A stretch of 64,000 bases of DNA from Salvator merianae (Eukaryota; Chordata; Lepidosauria; Squamata; Teiidae): positions 131,847,936 through 131,911,935 of the forward strand of contig QVOM02000034.1 in NCBI GenBank assembly GCA_003586115.2. Reading direction: 5' to 3'. Shown here one piece after another: positions 1 to 11,275 of this stretch. The notes beneath the pieces are model-generated. The model worked only from the letters and a program-made list of their open reading frames with translations. It searched no databases and had not been told where the DNA came from. The translations under genes and the position numbers were made by a program. Position 1 is the first letter of the stretch, and every line of letters begins with the position of its first letter.

Positions 1-229
1 TAGCAGTTCTTCCAGGTGCTACAAGGACTAGTTCGCTGGAGATGTGTGGACAAAGAAGGGTCTGCAAGTGAGAACATTGTGGTTTTAAATCTTAAACAGA
101 TGTTTTAGATTAGAACTTAATGGGCTATGTTAGCTTAGGGATTGGTCATGTCTTCCAAGTGAAGTCAAGAATAAAAAACTCACAGAGAGTCAGTACCTTT
201 TCTGACAAGCAGATGTAGTCAGATTTGGG

Positions 230-520
230 AAAACCTACCAGGATGGGTCACAGCATGGGATAAAAACACAAAACATATTTAAAATATAACTCTTCCTTCC
301 GGGCTGGACTACATTTAGTGAAAAATTATGCATCAAATACCTAAGTGAATATTTTAACCAGGTGCTGAAACCACTAAAGTTGGTGCCTGGCGTACCTCCA
401 CTGGGAGGATATTCCAAAGTCAGGGGACCACCACAGAAAAGGTCATCTCACTGGTTGCAGTCCCTCACATCTCTGAGGGTACTGGAACTACAAAAAGTCC
501 ATCACTTTAAATTCTGATCC
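230..520 (-). repeat. L2-type LINE fragment, 3' part
   Basis: The stretch matches 23600-23870 by eye, including 'cacctccactgggaggat' and the following 'ttccaaag' motifs, and that region belongs to the L2 copy read on the minus strand. It is old and diverged, with no long open frame. It lies downstream of the visible selectin exons. Confidence 0.5.
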
Positions 521-2729
521 AGCAGGGGTGGGAGATGGGAAGCCCTTCTCCCCACACTATTTTCTATAGAAGGACATTCAGTCTAGCAGGGGGAAATAAG
601 CGAAGGTGAAGAAAGCCCTCACCTTCATTTGACAGAGCAATTCAACATAAAGGGAAGCAAATTTCTTCCCTTTAACTTGACAAAGGGTGTGTACTTTCCT
701 TAACACACCCTTCCCCTCATGTCTGGATTCAGCCCAAAGATCAATGGTATCAAAAATAACTAAAAGATCTCAGAGGATCAACAGAAAAATACTTCCTCTG
801 ACCCTTTATTGACAAAGGTCATCCCACAGGAAAATCAATGCACATTTCCTTGGAAAGGAATATTGGCCACATGCCTATAATTGCTGGCATCTTCTGGGCT
901 TAGTTTCATTTTCTTTAGAAGTGGCTGGATTACAGCCACTTTTAGAGCTGGTGACACCACTACCTGCCTCAGTGAGTCATTTGTGACCTTCAGAAGCTAG
1001 ACTAATAACTAAGGATGTACCAAGATGCAGTTCGTCCAAGCACAAACTGCAGTTATAGCCTTGGGACAATCAGGTGTTTTACTCGACAGCCTTGGCACCT
1101 TTACCTTATCCCAAAAAATCCCAGTGGTTCAGGGAACGTAACCTGTTTCCCAAAGCATGGTTGCTAACGCAGAGGGGGTTATAATGGTGATGGCCACACT
1201 TGCCCTGCTTTGACTTGTTGGGAGTAACATAAACATGCTGAGGACAGTTAGGGCTCTCAGATAAAGAGTCAGACAGTCCCTGGCCTGTAACTGCATAATC
1301 CCTCCTTGTTGGACATAATCAGCCATAATGGGCAATGATTAAGGGTACAAGTGGTTGTCTGTACTTGTCCAAGCTCTTTGCCATGGGCTCCGATAACTGA
1401 AATTTATCCAATAAAAGTAGATTAAATAGTATTCTGGACATCTCTCTTGACAATTCTGCATTAAATATAGAGTCCAAGTCATGGAAAATATGAGCATCTT
1501 TATCCCCAAGAGCCTTTCTTCATGTTGGGCCAAGCCAAGGGCCCATAACAGCCCACTTTGAAGGCCATGAACAAAAATTCCTAGCTTTTGAAGTTTCCAG
1601 CCAGGGCCTTTTAGACTACACATGTAGAAGCAGCACATTTCCAGCACCACTTCTGGGTGCACTGCCAAAAAGGGGCCACACACAGTATACCAGACCACAG
1701 AAATGTGCTGCCTGCATGCCCTTTGGGGTCTGGTATACCATCAGTAGTACGCTGGTAGACTACTTTTAACAGGTCCACTGGTGGACCAGAATATGGATCC
1801 ATTTTGGCGGTGCATTATGCTCCACAGTCTAGTCTGATGCAGACTGGCCACTCTACCAGGCATAGGTTGCCTTTTATTTTGCACCAGGATATGGAAGGGA
1901 GAAGCCTGGAACACTCTGTGGGCCAGTATACCGACCCATGCAGAAAGGCCAGAGAGCTGTTGATGCGGCCCCTACATGTTGTTTTGGGCTACAATTTACA
2001 GGCCCCACTCCACTCGAAGCAGTTCTGCTGGGTGACTGAGAGGATGCAATGGAGAAGGAGACAAAGCACTACTTCACCCCCCTCACAGCTAGTGAATAGG
2101 CCCAATAATCGGCTCTAACTCAAGATTCACTGTGAATTTTTCTCTACTTGCATTTCAGCCATCCTTCGTTGTATTTCGTTGCCCTTAGCTCTGGGCTATA
2201 CCATGGAGCTGCTTGGGTTCTGCAGGATGGGAGAAGACACTTGAGAGTGGTCATGTCAGCCACCTGGGAGATCCTTATTCCAGACAGCAGACAGGAGTGC
2301 CAACAACAGCAGCTGGAAAATCTCAGGAATTTCATTAAAATCCCTCAGTCTCTGGAAGTCGACCAATTTAACAGCTCCCGCAGCAGTGCAGAGGGGCAAA
2401 GTTAGCAGAAAGCAATTTGATTGAGATACGGGAAAAGATGAAAATCCCCTCTATTTCAGATCACCATCTTCCTGATGGGTTGAAAAAACAAGTCCAAACT
2501 GTGTCTAGAAATGTGCCCGCCCAGTTACATACTGGGATGGCTCCATGTTACCATGAGGTCCTGAGACATATCTGATAGAGGTACCTTGCTATGCATGCTA
2601 AAGTCACCCAGAACTATCAAGAGACAACCTCAGTCAAAACTCCTGCTAAGTGGGGTAGGTTGCATACTAGCATTATTCCTACTCTTTTGCGGGTACCAAA
2701 CACAAATTGCAGACTCTTTAACAAGGCAT
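521..2729. other. No gene recognised; short inverted repeats
   Basis: No exon with splice signals was found. Inverted arms GTATACCAGACC (near 1685) and GGTCTGGTATAC (near 1727) and a small palindrome GGTCCACTGGTGGACC (about 1771) suggest a decayed miniature transposon around 1670-1800. Parts of 2150-2400 may be more L2, but I cannot show it. Confidence 0.3.
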
Positions 2730-2960
2730 TCAGTTCAACAGAAATCCCTGGGAAAGAAAAGGAACACATATAGGTAATAGCAACATCCCTTCCCCAGCCC
2801 TCTGGTGCAGCATTAAAAGCTCTGGGAAACCCAGCTGGGACAGACTTACCCCACCCAGCTCCCCTATCCAGGTCTCAGTGATGCAGACCGTGTCAGTTTC
2901 TTCATCTACAATCAAATAGTGTAGTGTGCTGGCTTTATTTTGAACTGACCTGGCATTATC
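2730..2960 (-). repeat. L2-type LINE fragment, endonuclease N-terminus
   Basis: The minus-strand translation contains DTVCITETWIGELGG, matching the ITETW motif of the apurinic-like endonuclease of L2/jockey-clade LINEs. It is short and truncated on both sides. Confidence 0.6.
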
Positions 2961-3493
2961 AGTAGCATAAGTAGGTCAAAGGACAAGCTGGTAAAGCCAG
3001 TTAGGTACCTTTTTATAGTACTACAGCTGGAGGAGGGGTTGACAAATAACCTTTACCCTCACTTTACACAGCTCACTCCAGGCACTATATCATTCCTTAC
3101 CTATAACCACTGAAAAAGTTGCACCCCACCCAGGGACATAATGGCAGCAGACCACCAGCATAAGGTACCACCCATGTCCTTCTAGCTCCCTAAGTGGCAA
3201 GCCTCTTTAGAGTTACCCCTTTGGTAGCAATCCTGCCAGGAGTGGGCCGGGCATCCCAGACAGAGTTCTCCTTACAGCCCTTGCCCTGGAAGATGATGCA
3301 ATCAACTGGCAATGGTGATGCACTCAGGGCAAGGAACTGCTGGTCAGTCCTGGCTTTCAAGACGAGCATCTGCTTTCTGTGTCATTAAACAGTACATTTT
3401 TAAAGTTGGCTTTAATGACAAACCACAGGCCCTCTAACCTATTTGCTACATCTCAAGCACCACTGAGTGTTGAGAAAGAAATTGTGCAGGAAC

Positions 3494-3679
3494 CTTGGCA
3501 TGTTGGCTCCTGTGAAGTCCAGTTTCCAGATGGTTGGCACACAGTAGTCTCTGCTCCATTGATCAGGAAGCCTTCTGCACATTTAAAGTTGCAGCGAGAG
3601 CGGTATTGGAATTCTCCATGAACATGAGTGCAGCTGCGGTTCCCATGTGCAGGGATATGCAATGGCTGGCACTGAACGG
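3494..3679 (-). CDS. Selectin sushi (CCP/SCR) domain exon
   Basis: This 186-bp exon encodes one complete sushi repeat beginning VQCQPLHIPAHG and ending with WTSQEPTCQ. It has six cysteines, the count characteristic of selectin sushi repeats, where complement repeats have four. The conserved Trp is in GNWTS. Acceptor is tttcttag; the donor CCAAG|gttcct is GT but weak. Which repeat this is in the series cannot be told. I found no second sushi exon between here and the left edge, so the rest of the gene lies outside the window. Confidence 0.92.
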
Positions 3680-6142
3680 CTAAGAAACAGAAAGGAAGAA
3701 GTAAGCCATGGTCAGGAATACAACTGAAAATTAACTGCCCCGCTTATCGATCTCTTTCCACTGGAAACACTTCTCCTACAGTGCATGCTAATCCTGGTTC
3801 TCAGAGACCACTGGAGAGCCTAGGTTATAGAGCCTAGACTTAATAGTTTGATGTTGGGAGCCCTAAAGATATAATATATGCAATGAATTTGTTCATGACT
3901 CACTATTTCACCACAGAGACCATGAAGTAATCATAAGAATGCACTTTCCTGGAACAAAGTACTGGTAAAGGAAGGGCACTCGCTTCTGAATAAAGGTACT
4001 CAGAGTTATGCTAACACAGTAACCTTCAAGTCTTCTATACAAACTGTTCTTATGCATAGAAATCCATGGCAAGAAGTTCCATCTTGTCTGAGTGGAGTGG
4101 AGGAGAAAGAGCAAAGTGGAGAGATCCCCATCAGTTCCCAAGAGTGGCCTGTCCCTCCCTCACCTGCACACCTGTCAGGGAGTGAACCTGAATTGTGGGA
4201 TCTGTTTCTGTTAATGTAAACCTTTCTGGGGCCACACTGGGAAGAATGGTATACAAATTTGAATAATAAATCATAATACTATACTTATAGGGTATGTGTG
4301 TACATACAAGCACACATGAGTGCATGCATTATGTGAGTATTATGAGCCGTTTTATCTCTTCATCCCATTAATATTGTGGAAAAAATAGATGATGGCACTT
4401 TCTGCAAACTTTTCTCGTTCTTTTAGAATGCAAATGTTACCAAGGTGCTGGGACATCTCTTAAACCAAGGGTTTGCTATACTATACTATGCTATACTATA
4501 CTATACTATACTATACTATTTAAGCCATACTATACCAGGGAGGTGATGGTGTTCAGCATTCCCAGTAAATTACCAGAAAGGACAAGTGTACCCAGTGAAC
4601 TGTGATTTGTGTACAAGAGAGGTAGAGAGGTAGAAGAAATTTTATAATCTCTGGCCCTGAGTAGCAAAAGGTAGATCATCATCAGCTGTATGCCAGATGC
4701 ACTGACCAGTTTTCCACATTGCTAGGGCAAACCTCAGTAGTAACATACTCCACTGACCCTGCGGAAGCTTCTTATGTGCCAGTCTCCCTATCATACTGCT
4801 GTATGGCAATACAAGATTATGCAGAAGCAGAATAAGGAGGTGGTGTTGCTGGACTTCATTAGATCTTCCCAGAATACTTTGGCTTCACCTGTGATTCTGG
4901 TCAACAAGTCATCCACACAGAGTAAAAAAAACAAAGTCTCAAAAGCAGTGCCTTAATCCACTTTAAACGTCAAAATATGCACTTCCAAAATGTGGATTAG
5001 CAGTGAGATGGGAACACTATTGTCTGCATGTTACCACCTCTAAGTCACTTTTGAACTGCTTTTTTTCAATGTGTGTGGATACAGTCATTTTGGAAGTATC
5101 TGCACTTGCCAATTATGCTGTGCTGTGTAGGTCCAATCCTGATCCACTCCAAGTTCAGTTCAGTTCCCAGTCTCCAAAGTTGCCAGCAGGGACTATTTTA
5201 GCTGCGCACCAGGAAGCAGCCCACTTCCAGTGTCCTTTCTGGGAACCTGACAAAATGGCACTGGACTCTTTGCACTGGGTAAACCAGACCAGCTGCACAC
5301 AAGTGGCTGGTAGATACGCCACTGTAGATCTAGCACCTTAGTCTTTAAGAGGAACAATTTCTTTTGCTTTGCAATAATATTTTGATCGGAAAAGAACAGA
5401 AATGTTGTTGAACTCTCCTATTTTCCAACAAAGATTCATTTTTTATCACAGTGGTTAAGAATATGAGCTGTAAAATAGCCAGCTGTGGCTCACAAATCAG
5501 AACCCACTGGCTTTCATTTTGGCTACTTCTGCAAGCACCCCATAGGCACCCATAAAAAGCATTCCAGGCCAAGTACACAGCAGCAGGCATGAAACAAGCT
5601 GGTAGCCATCCCTCAACAGTTGGCCTGCCCTGGCTTATTATCAGCTTACCATTGTTCCCTGTCCTCAAATTTGCAGACCAGAGACATTTCACTCCAGCCC
5701 CAGAATGGATCCAGAGGTGGGCCATCTTCTGGAGCTCAGCAAAATGTCATGAGGGTGCAGAATGGGGGCTGGTCATTTCTGCTACTGCCAGTGGTCTGCC
5801 CAGTGATGGCAGGAATGGGAATCCAGCGTGGCCCATGGTGAAATTATTTTAAAGGAGTCTCACCACAGCCACCATGGCCCACAGGAGGCAAGGGCTTTCC
5901 CCTGTGTATAATGGCATGTGGACCTTATAGTCTCAGCACACATGTGGTATGTTCCAATAGGACCATGCAGAAGTTGTCTTAAAAGCATTAGTCCACATTT
6001 GATCTCTTGGCAGAAATCAAATTAGTAGGGTATAAATTGGCCTCCATAGCAATGATAAAGCGCTTGAAAGAGTTTGATGTTTGTTTACTGCCATGTCCGA
6101 AATAAATCCATACATCTATCGCTGGGTAATATCAGGACTCAC
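3680..6142 (-). other. Selectin intron (EGF to sushi)
   Basis: Intron sequence with a CTATA microsatellite at about 4479-4540. A short open stretch near 4240 (PSVAPERFTLTE) follows an AG, but it matches no selectin domain and has no convincing donor. Confidence 0.6.
4479..4540. repeat. CTATA pentanucleotide microsatellite
   Basis: About ten units of ctata, with one ctatg variant and an interruption at the 3' side. Confidence 0.9.
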
Positions 6143-6247
6143 CTTTGCAGTCAGATCCAAAGAAACCAGGATAACATTTACAGGTAAAATTTCCAATTGT
6201 CTCTACACACTCAGAACGTTCATTGCAAGAGGAAGGTTGACAAGAAG
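6143..6247 (-). CDS. Selectin EGF-like domain exon
   Basis: This 105-bp exon is flanked by acceptor ctgtgtag and donor AAAG|gtgagt and is phase 1 at both ends. It encodes 34 complete residues, starting SCQPSSCNERSECVE and including ETIGNFTC and CYPGFFGSDC. All six EGF cysteines are present. The segment ETIGN-[FY]-TC...CYPGF resembles P-selectin most closely. In selectins this domain packs against the lectin domain and contributes to the force response of the bond. Confidence 0.93.
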
Positions 6248-6458
6248 CTACACAGAAGACAGACATGAATTAAAAGTTACATCTAGATCTGAATTGTTTA
6301 ATCTCTGCAGCAAAATTTGAGAACAGAGGTATCAGGATGTCTTTACAAAAGTCTGGAGTCCTAAACTGCCTCTCAGTTATGTAGTGCAAATGTGAGAATT
6401 CTAAAGCTAATTTCCCTTGTATTCAGTAAAGTGGTCAAGGGCTCCTGCTTTAAAGAGT

Positions 6459-6603
6459 CAGTAGTTTTCAAGCTGCGGTCCTCCAGATGTTTCTGAACTG
6501 CAACTCCCAGCATTCTACACCTAGGGGTTGGCATGGAATGCTAGGAATGGAATGCTGAGAGTTGTTCAGGAACATCTGGAGGACCACAGTTTAAAAACCA
6601 CTG
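6459..6603. mobile_element. hAT-like palindromic miniature transposon
   Basis: A 145-bp element starts CAGTAGTTTTCAAGCTG and ends with the inverse of CAGTGGTTTTTAAACTG. The arms continue inward for about 55 bp (GGTCCTCCAGATGTT and AACTSYCAGCATTC on both sides). The CAGTGGTT start and the foldback shape are typical of small hAT-derived elements common in reptiles. I see no clear 8-bp duplication. It lies in the lectin-EGF intron. Confidence 0.7.
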
Positions 6604-8007
6604 TTTTGGTCTGAAGGGCTTCCAGAAGAAGGATTTATATTGGAAGGTGCTTACAATTGGAGGAGTTGCACAGTCCAAGACTGCATCCACATGAGTGTTT
6701 GAGGCAGCTTCTGGACAATCAGGAGGCTGAGCATATAAACCCTTCCATCCTTTTTTAGCCCTCAGGTTCCTAAAGCCTGCAATAAGAATGACCCAACAGT
6801 AATATGGGAAAGACTACTCCTGGGTGCCTCTCGCTGGCAGAGTTCCTCCTTGCCCCTGTGTGGATGCACAGGGGATGCAGAAGGAAATCTGATACCTGGA
6901 ACTGTACTCAGAGACGTGGAACTGCAGTTAACTTTTGGTTGCAGTTCTGGTCCCTGTGTGTGCTTCTGGCTGCATTTAGGCTGTAGCAACCTGCCACTTC
7001 CTGGGGGCTCCAGGAGGCCTCAGAGCCCACTGCTTGCCATTACTTCTGGTACCTCTAGGGCAGGCTCTCCAGCCTGTGGCTCACATCCCGCCCTCATGAG
7101 GATGTTACCTACATCAGCTTAAAAATGAAGAAACATCAGAAGGGAGGATAACGTAGTGTGAGTCTTCATCTTAGCTATCAATGGCAAACACACAAGTTGC
7201 AAGTCATAACCTTCCCCACTAAGGCAGGATATATTTCCATTTAAAGGGTAAATTTTATTTCTAAATTAATGAAGGCACCTTTCTGAGAACATTAGTGCCA
7301 TCCTCAAAACATGACTAATGCCTGAAATAACAAACACACAAAAATAAGTTAAATGTGCTGTAAAATCATGTAAGTTCACATTTTCTGCATATCTGCATTT
7401 CTTTGGATACTTAATTCTGTTTTGAAGGTTAAGCTTATATTATGTACATGTACAGTAAAGCCCCATTCATGCTTACTGCTAAACCCAACTAAAGAGCTGT
7501 ATTTCAATGGCATGAACCCCACATGGAAGTCTGTCGATACAGAGAAGTCTCATTACTGAGTGCAACTCAGGGGGATGTGAATCCTGCCTGGTATGTAGCT
7601 TGTGCTAATGGCACAATAAACTGACGCCAGCACAGAAGCACAGACTTTGGCCTTTCCACATTTGTTTGTTATATTAGAACAAGCTGCTCCCTAATACATT
7701 TTGTCTGCATGGGACTAGCACAGTCCCGTCCCTATCCCAGAACAGTCATAGGCCTCTTTGAAGAGGTCTACAAATGCACAAACCCCATCTGTTTTGGTTC
7801 ATAAGTCAGCACTTCTGCACCTGGTCCAGAACAAGGGGCATGGGCACGTTCCAGGCTTGGCAAAATGTTACAGCATCTGTGTGCCACCACTGCCACTCCA
7901 GACATTGACAAGACTGTGAAGACAGTCCTGTTCAACTCTACACTTGTGCTCCAAACAGAATGTATGAACAACAGGGTCTGGGCCAATCACTGGCTGGGGT
8001 GGACAGT
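6604..8007 (-). other. Selectin intron (lectin to EGF), part
   Basis: No exon or clear repeat was recognised here. The rest of the same intron holds the elements at 8008-9099. Confidence 0.5.
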
Positions 8008-8187
8008 GGCCCTTTCTGCACTTGGCCTTACTGCGGATTATATCCTGGAATAGGGTCCTGCTGTCCACATGCTAGTGCAAACTATAAAAGGTCTTGCCCA
8101 GGGCCTACCATAGTCTGCACTAGCATGCAGATGGCAGGTCCCTATTCTGAGATATAATCTGGAATATGTCAAAGTGCAGAAAGGCCC
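8008..8187. mobile_element. Short foldback element, G-like ends
   Basis: About 180 bp bounded by GGCCCTTTCTGCACTT and AAGTGCAGAAAGGCC. The interior is one long imperfect hairpin: GGATTATATCCTGGAATAGG near the left pairs with CCCTATTCTGAGATATAATC near the right. A related copy is at 37198-37345. Confidence 0.65.
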
Positions 8188-8430
8188 AGTGCCTTAGGTG
8201 AAGAGTCAGTTGCCTGGAACAGAAAAGCTATAGTGTTTCTGAATTGCTGACAAGCTTTTCCCTAGACAGACAGCCTCCACCTCCTCCATATGCAGACAGC
8301 ACCTCACTTCTTGTCCTGGTATAGTGTAGACTGAGATAGTTAGACTGTTCCAGGGAATGTTAGAGCAGCCCAGTTAGACCGCTCCAAGGAATGTTAGAGC
8401 AGCCCAGTTAGACTGCTCCGAGGAATGTTA

Positions 8431-9053
8431 GGGCCTGTTCGCACTTAGCGAGTGGTACGTTTCAGGGTGCACACTAGAACACAGGATCCACATTTGCAAA
8501 CAGTCCCAGCTGACCTGAAATCTACCAAAGCCCACCTGATGCTTACCTGAATCCAACCAGCTGCGGTCAAATAATTTGTAGTCTCCAACCCGACCTGCAT
8601 GGTCAGATGAGGATCAGGGAGGGTGCGTTCGCACCATTTCTGGGTTAAAAATGGCAGTGGGGTGGGGCTGGCAGGGCTGCGCAGGTGCAGTCTGCTGGTT
8701 CACACTCCATTTCGGACCTTGGAGTCCAGACCCTGGTGGCCTTTTCGGACACAGGTTCGAACACAGACCCTCTGGGTTCGAAGACAGACCCTCTGGGTTC
8801 AAACATAGACCCTCTGTGTTCAGACACGGACCCTCTGGGTTCGAACACAAACCCTTTGGGTTCGAAAACAGACCCTCTGGGTTCAAACACAGCTACTGAA
8901 TTAGTACGCTCCCATCTGCACTGCGTCCAGCGCTGGTCAGTTTGCGGAGTGTTCCAGCACTGACAGGTACGAAGACCTCTCTCCGTACCCGAACCCGACC
9001 GGCCTGAACCATGCTAGTTATACTGTTATACCATTGTAAGTGCGAACAGGCCC
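8431..9053. mobile_element. Family G DNA transposon, TTA target duplication (PIF/Harbinger-like)
   Basis: A 623-bp non-autonomous element with ends GGGCCTGTTCGCACTTA and AAGTGCGAACAGGCCC. It is flanked by TTA at 8428-8430 and 9054-9056. The surrounding 34-bp tandem units show that the unoccupied sequence is GAATGTTAGAGC with a single TTA. A 3-bp TWA duplication with GGGCCTGTT-type ends is the signature of PIF/Harbinger (Tourist-like) elements. There is no transposase. It contains the 21-bp array at 8756-8893. Confidence 0.82.
8756..8893. repeat. 21-bp tandem repeat inside a family G element
   Basis: Six full units and part of a seventh of TTCGAACACAGACCCTCTGG + G (21 bp). Because 21 is divisible by 3, several frames show heptapeptide repeats such as SNPEGLC. 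These are by-products and not a gene. Confidence 0.9.
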
Positions 9054-9416
9054 TTAGAGCAGCCCAGTTAGACTGCTCCGAGGAATGTTAGAGCAGCCCA
9101 GAGGTCTCACTAGGCCACCACATTAATGGCACCACAATACAGAAACAACAACTTAGTGGAGGTCACACTCCCTGCTAGTATGCACTGTCCATATCTAAAG
9201 GTGCTTTAGAGCAGAATAGGGCATCATTCTGCTCCAACCATGGGCTGCTTAGAAGCAGTCCACAAGCATCTTCCCATGGTATACCAAACTTTGGCCTGCA
9301 TGCAGACAGCATGTTGCCATGGGCCAGGATAAGTGAGCATTCCTATATGCAACCACATGGAAGTAAGCTATAGGATTGTATCATCAGTACAGACACAATA
9401 TAGAAGATTGCATTAC

Positions 9417-9806
9417 CTTGGTAGCACAGTGCCTGCTTTTTTTTACTACACGGTTCATCGTTCCACTTGCCAGCTTCCACTGGTCTCTTAATGTATATCT
9501 CAACACAATCTTGGTTGCTGCCTTTGTTGTTGGGTTCTCGGGAAGCCCAGTTTTTTGCCTCCTCTGTCAGACTCTTGTTGGTTCCAGTCCACGTCCAAGT
9601 ACCATTTACCTTCCGAATGCCAATCCAGTAGTAGTTTTTATTATAAGGTACAGTTTTATTAAGATACGTAATTTCTTCTTGGTTTTGAATTGCTACCAAG
9701 TCAGTATAATTGGTCTGGCAAAATCTTCTTGCCTCTTTCCAGGTCAGCGGTGATGGATTTTCAAAGTGATAGGTCCAGGCACTCACACCCACAGGAGATA
9801 GAGTCT
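9417..9806 (-). CDS. Selectin C-type lectin domain exon
   Basis: This 390-bp exon has the acceptor ...ctgacag|AG and the donor CAAG|gtaatg. It encodes the complete ligand-binding domain: AWTYHF start, [53 protein letters not shown] and a KKKQALCY end. The four conserved lectin cysteines and four N-glycosylation sequons (NYT, NKT, NGT, NKS) are present. The calcium-site motifs EPN and WND are intact. The residue equivalent to E-selectin Glu88, two before the DCVEIY cysteine, is Gln (codon 9513-9511). Reading frame is open throughout, so there is no sign of decay. Confidence 0.95.
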
Positions 9807-10997
9807 CTGTCAGAACAGCAAGAAGCATTAGAAAAGAGTCTCAATCAAGCAGGCTTAGCATTTCGGCACTGCTCTTGTAAGAATTGATTAATTTAGCACC
9901 AACTATGCACAAAGCATGCTGCAAAACCCAAGGCGCTGAAAAGGATAGGTGGTCACATTTATGGCAGAGGCTGTCTAATTACAACTGCTGTATAAGAGGA
10001 GGGAAAAGAGCAGAGAGAGGCTTTCCCAATGCACTGAGTCAGGAGACAGTTGCATCATTGGAATGTATGGCTAACATGGTACTATTTATCCATAAAAAAG
10101 TAGGAATTCTAAAGATCTAACTGTCCCAGAGTTGTTTGGTTTGCATTTTTCCTTTGAGAAGTCCCAGTTCAAATAGAAAGACCTTAGTGCATACGTAATA
10201 CAGATTTTAGTGGGCACACTTGTGATCTCTCTGATCCACAGTCTGCTTCAATGAGCCCAACCATTTCCAGTACCTCCCTCTGTCATCTGATGATTGGTCA
10301 CTCAAATTTATTTATTTAATCTATTTATTTATTTATTTAATCAATTAATCAATTAATTCCTCCTTTGCTGAGGTTTTGTGCCGGCTCTTGCAGCAAAAGT
10401 TCCCCCATTCTTCCATTCTTTCCTTCTCCCCTACACATACATGTTTTATTCCTCCTCCACACCAAATGCAGAATTTATAATTTGCTGCCTCCCTCTCTGT
10501 TCCTAGCACTCAGCAAACACTACTCCAATCACATATACACACATGTACACAATGGCACAGAATGAGCAAGGTCTCTCCCTTTAAGCAAGAGAGGGTCTGG
10601 CCATTCATCACAGATGCTGCTCCTCAAGCCTAGCAACGAGTAAAGTCTACAAGGAGAAAAGGAACTTGATGGGAAAAGGGGGGAAATGCATGAAAGAAAA
10701 CAGGGCTATGTGCATATGTGAGTGTGTGTGAAAGACAGGCAAGAGCCCCCTCCCCTGCTCCTGCCCTATCTGTTAATATCCAAAAAATCCCAGGAACAGC
10801 ACAAAGGACGAAAGGAACAATTGCACAAACATGAACTGTCCATTGCAGGCTGCTTTTGTTTTGCAAAACAAAACATCTGGGGTTCCAGCCCAATTGCACT
10901 GTGATGTCTGCATCAAAAGTAAAAAGAAAGCTTTTTTTCCTTTCATATGAATGCTCTGCTCCTTCCAGCCACAAATAATGCAGGCCAGCATTCACAC
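9807..10997 (-). other. Selectin intron (signal to lectin)
   Basis: Contains an AT-rich TTTA/ATCA simple stretch at about 10306-10360. No exon was seen within it. Confidence 0.55.
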
Positions 10998-11154
10998 CAA
11001 AAACAACAAGCTGGACTAACAGGGAAAAAAGGAACTGCAAATGGATAAAATCCACTGTGCCAAAAAATGTGGACTGTATTAGGAGTACAATGGGACATGC
11101 AGAGATTGCCATTTCTTTTATGCGATATCCACAGACCGTAGCTGGCTTGAGTGC
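10998..11154 (-). CDS. Selectin exon with start codon and signal peptide
   Basis: The ATG is at 11112-11110, followed by about 38 codons rich in Leu, Val and Phe (hydrophobic core FLFSLLVQLVVF). The exon ends G|gtgtga at 10998/10997, a phase 1 donor. Joined to the lectin exon, the split codon becomes GAG (Glu), leading into [14 protein letters not shown], which is the expected distance from signal peptide to lectin domain. A good acceptor (pyrimidine-rich ...ttttctag) puts the exon start at 11154, leaving about 42 bases of 5' UTR, as in selectin genes where the ATG exon is preceded by a noncoding exon. Assignment rests on position, phase and hydrophobicity, because signal peptides are poorly conserved. 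Confidence 0.6.
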
Positions 11155-11275
11155 CTAGAAAATTATATATGTAGATTCCTCTAAGAGAAGCAGCAGCTTA
11201 ACTTTTACAATAATAACATCACTTACCCCCACAAACTCTGAGCTAATAGTGTTTAATTTCTACCTAAGGTACTAT

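Larger units (their letters stand above)
8338..9099. repeat. 34-bp tandem repeat, four units, split by an insertion
   Basis: The unit AGTTAGACTGCTCCGAGGAA + TGTTAGAGCAGCCC (34 bp) begins at 8338, 8372 and 8406 and again at 9066. The third unit is broken after TGTTA by the element at 8431-9053 and resumes at 9057. The intact units act as the empty-site control. Confidence 0.9.
3494..11154 (-). other. Selectin gene, 5' part (signal peptide to first visible sushi domain)
   Basis: Four exons in selectin order lie on the minus strand: signal peptide, C-type lectin, EGF, sushi. Selectins are type I membrane receptors that bind sialylated fucosylated glycans and mediate leukocyte rolling on endothelium. 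The coding junctions are all phase 1, so the exons join in frame; introns are about 1.19, 3.17 and 2.46 kb. The EGF motif ETIGNFTC and CYPGF and the signal exon beginning MA resemble P-selectin, while TNKSLTEEA in the lectin resembles L-selectin, so I do not fix the paralogue. In mammals SELP, SELL and SELE are clustered, so neighbouring copies may lie outside the window. A noncoding first exon, further sushi exons and the membrane and tail exons are not visible here. Confidence 0.88.

Noticed and set aside
4131..4325. Possible extra selectin exon (PSVAPERFTLTE)
   Set aside because: An AG precedes it, but there are no cysteines in sushi or EGF pattern and no convincing donor.
8614..8890. Heptapeptide repeat protein (SNPEGLC-like)
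   Set aside because: Produced by the 21-bp DNA repeat in several frames on both strands inside a non-autonomous transposon.
8756..8893. CRISPR-like array
   Set aside because: The units are directly adjacent with no spacers, in a vertebrate genome.
10630..10995. Extension of the signal-peptide frame beyond 10998
   Set aside because: It is an open read-through of the intron; the phase 1 donor at 10998/10997 joins correctly to the lectin exon.
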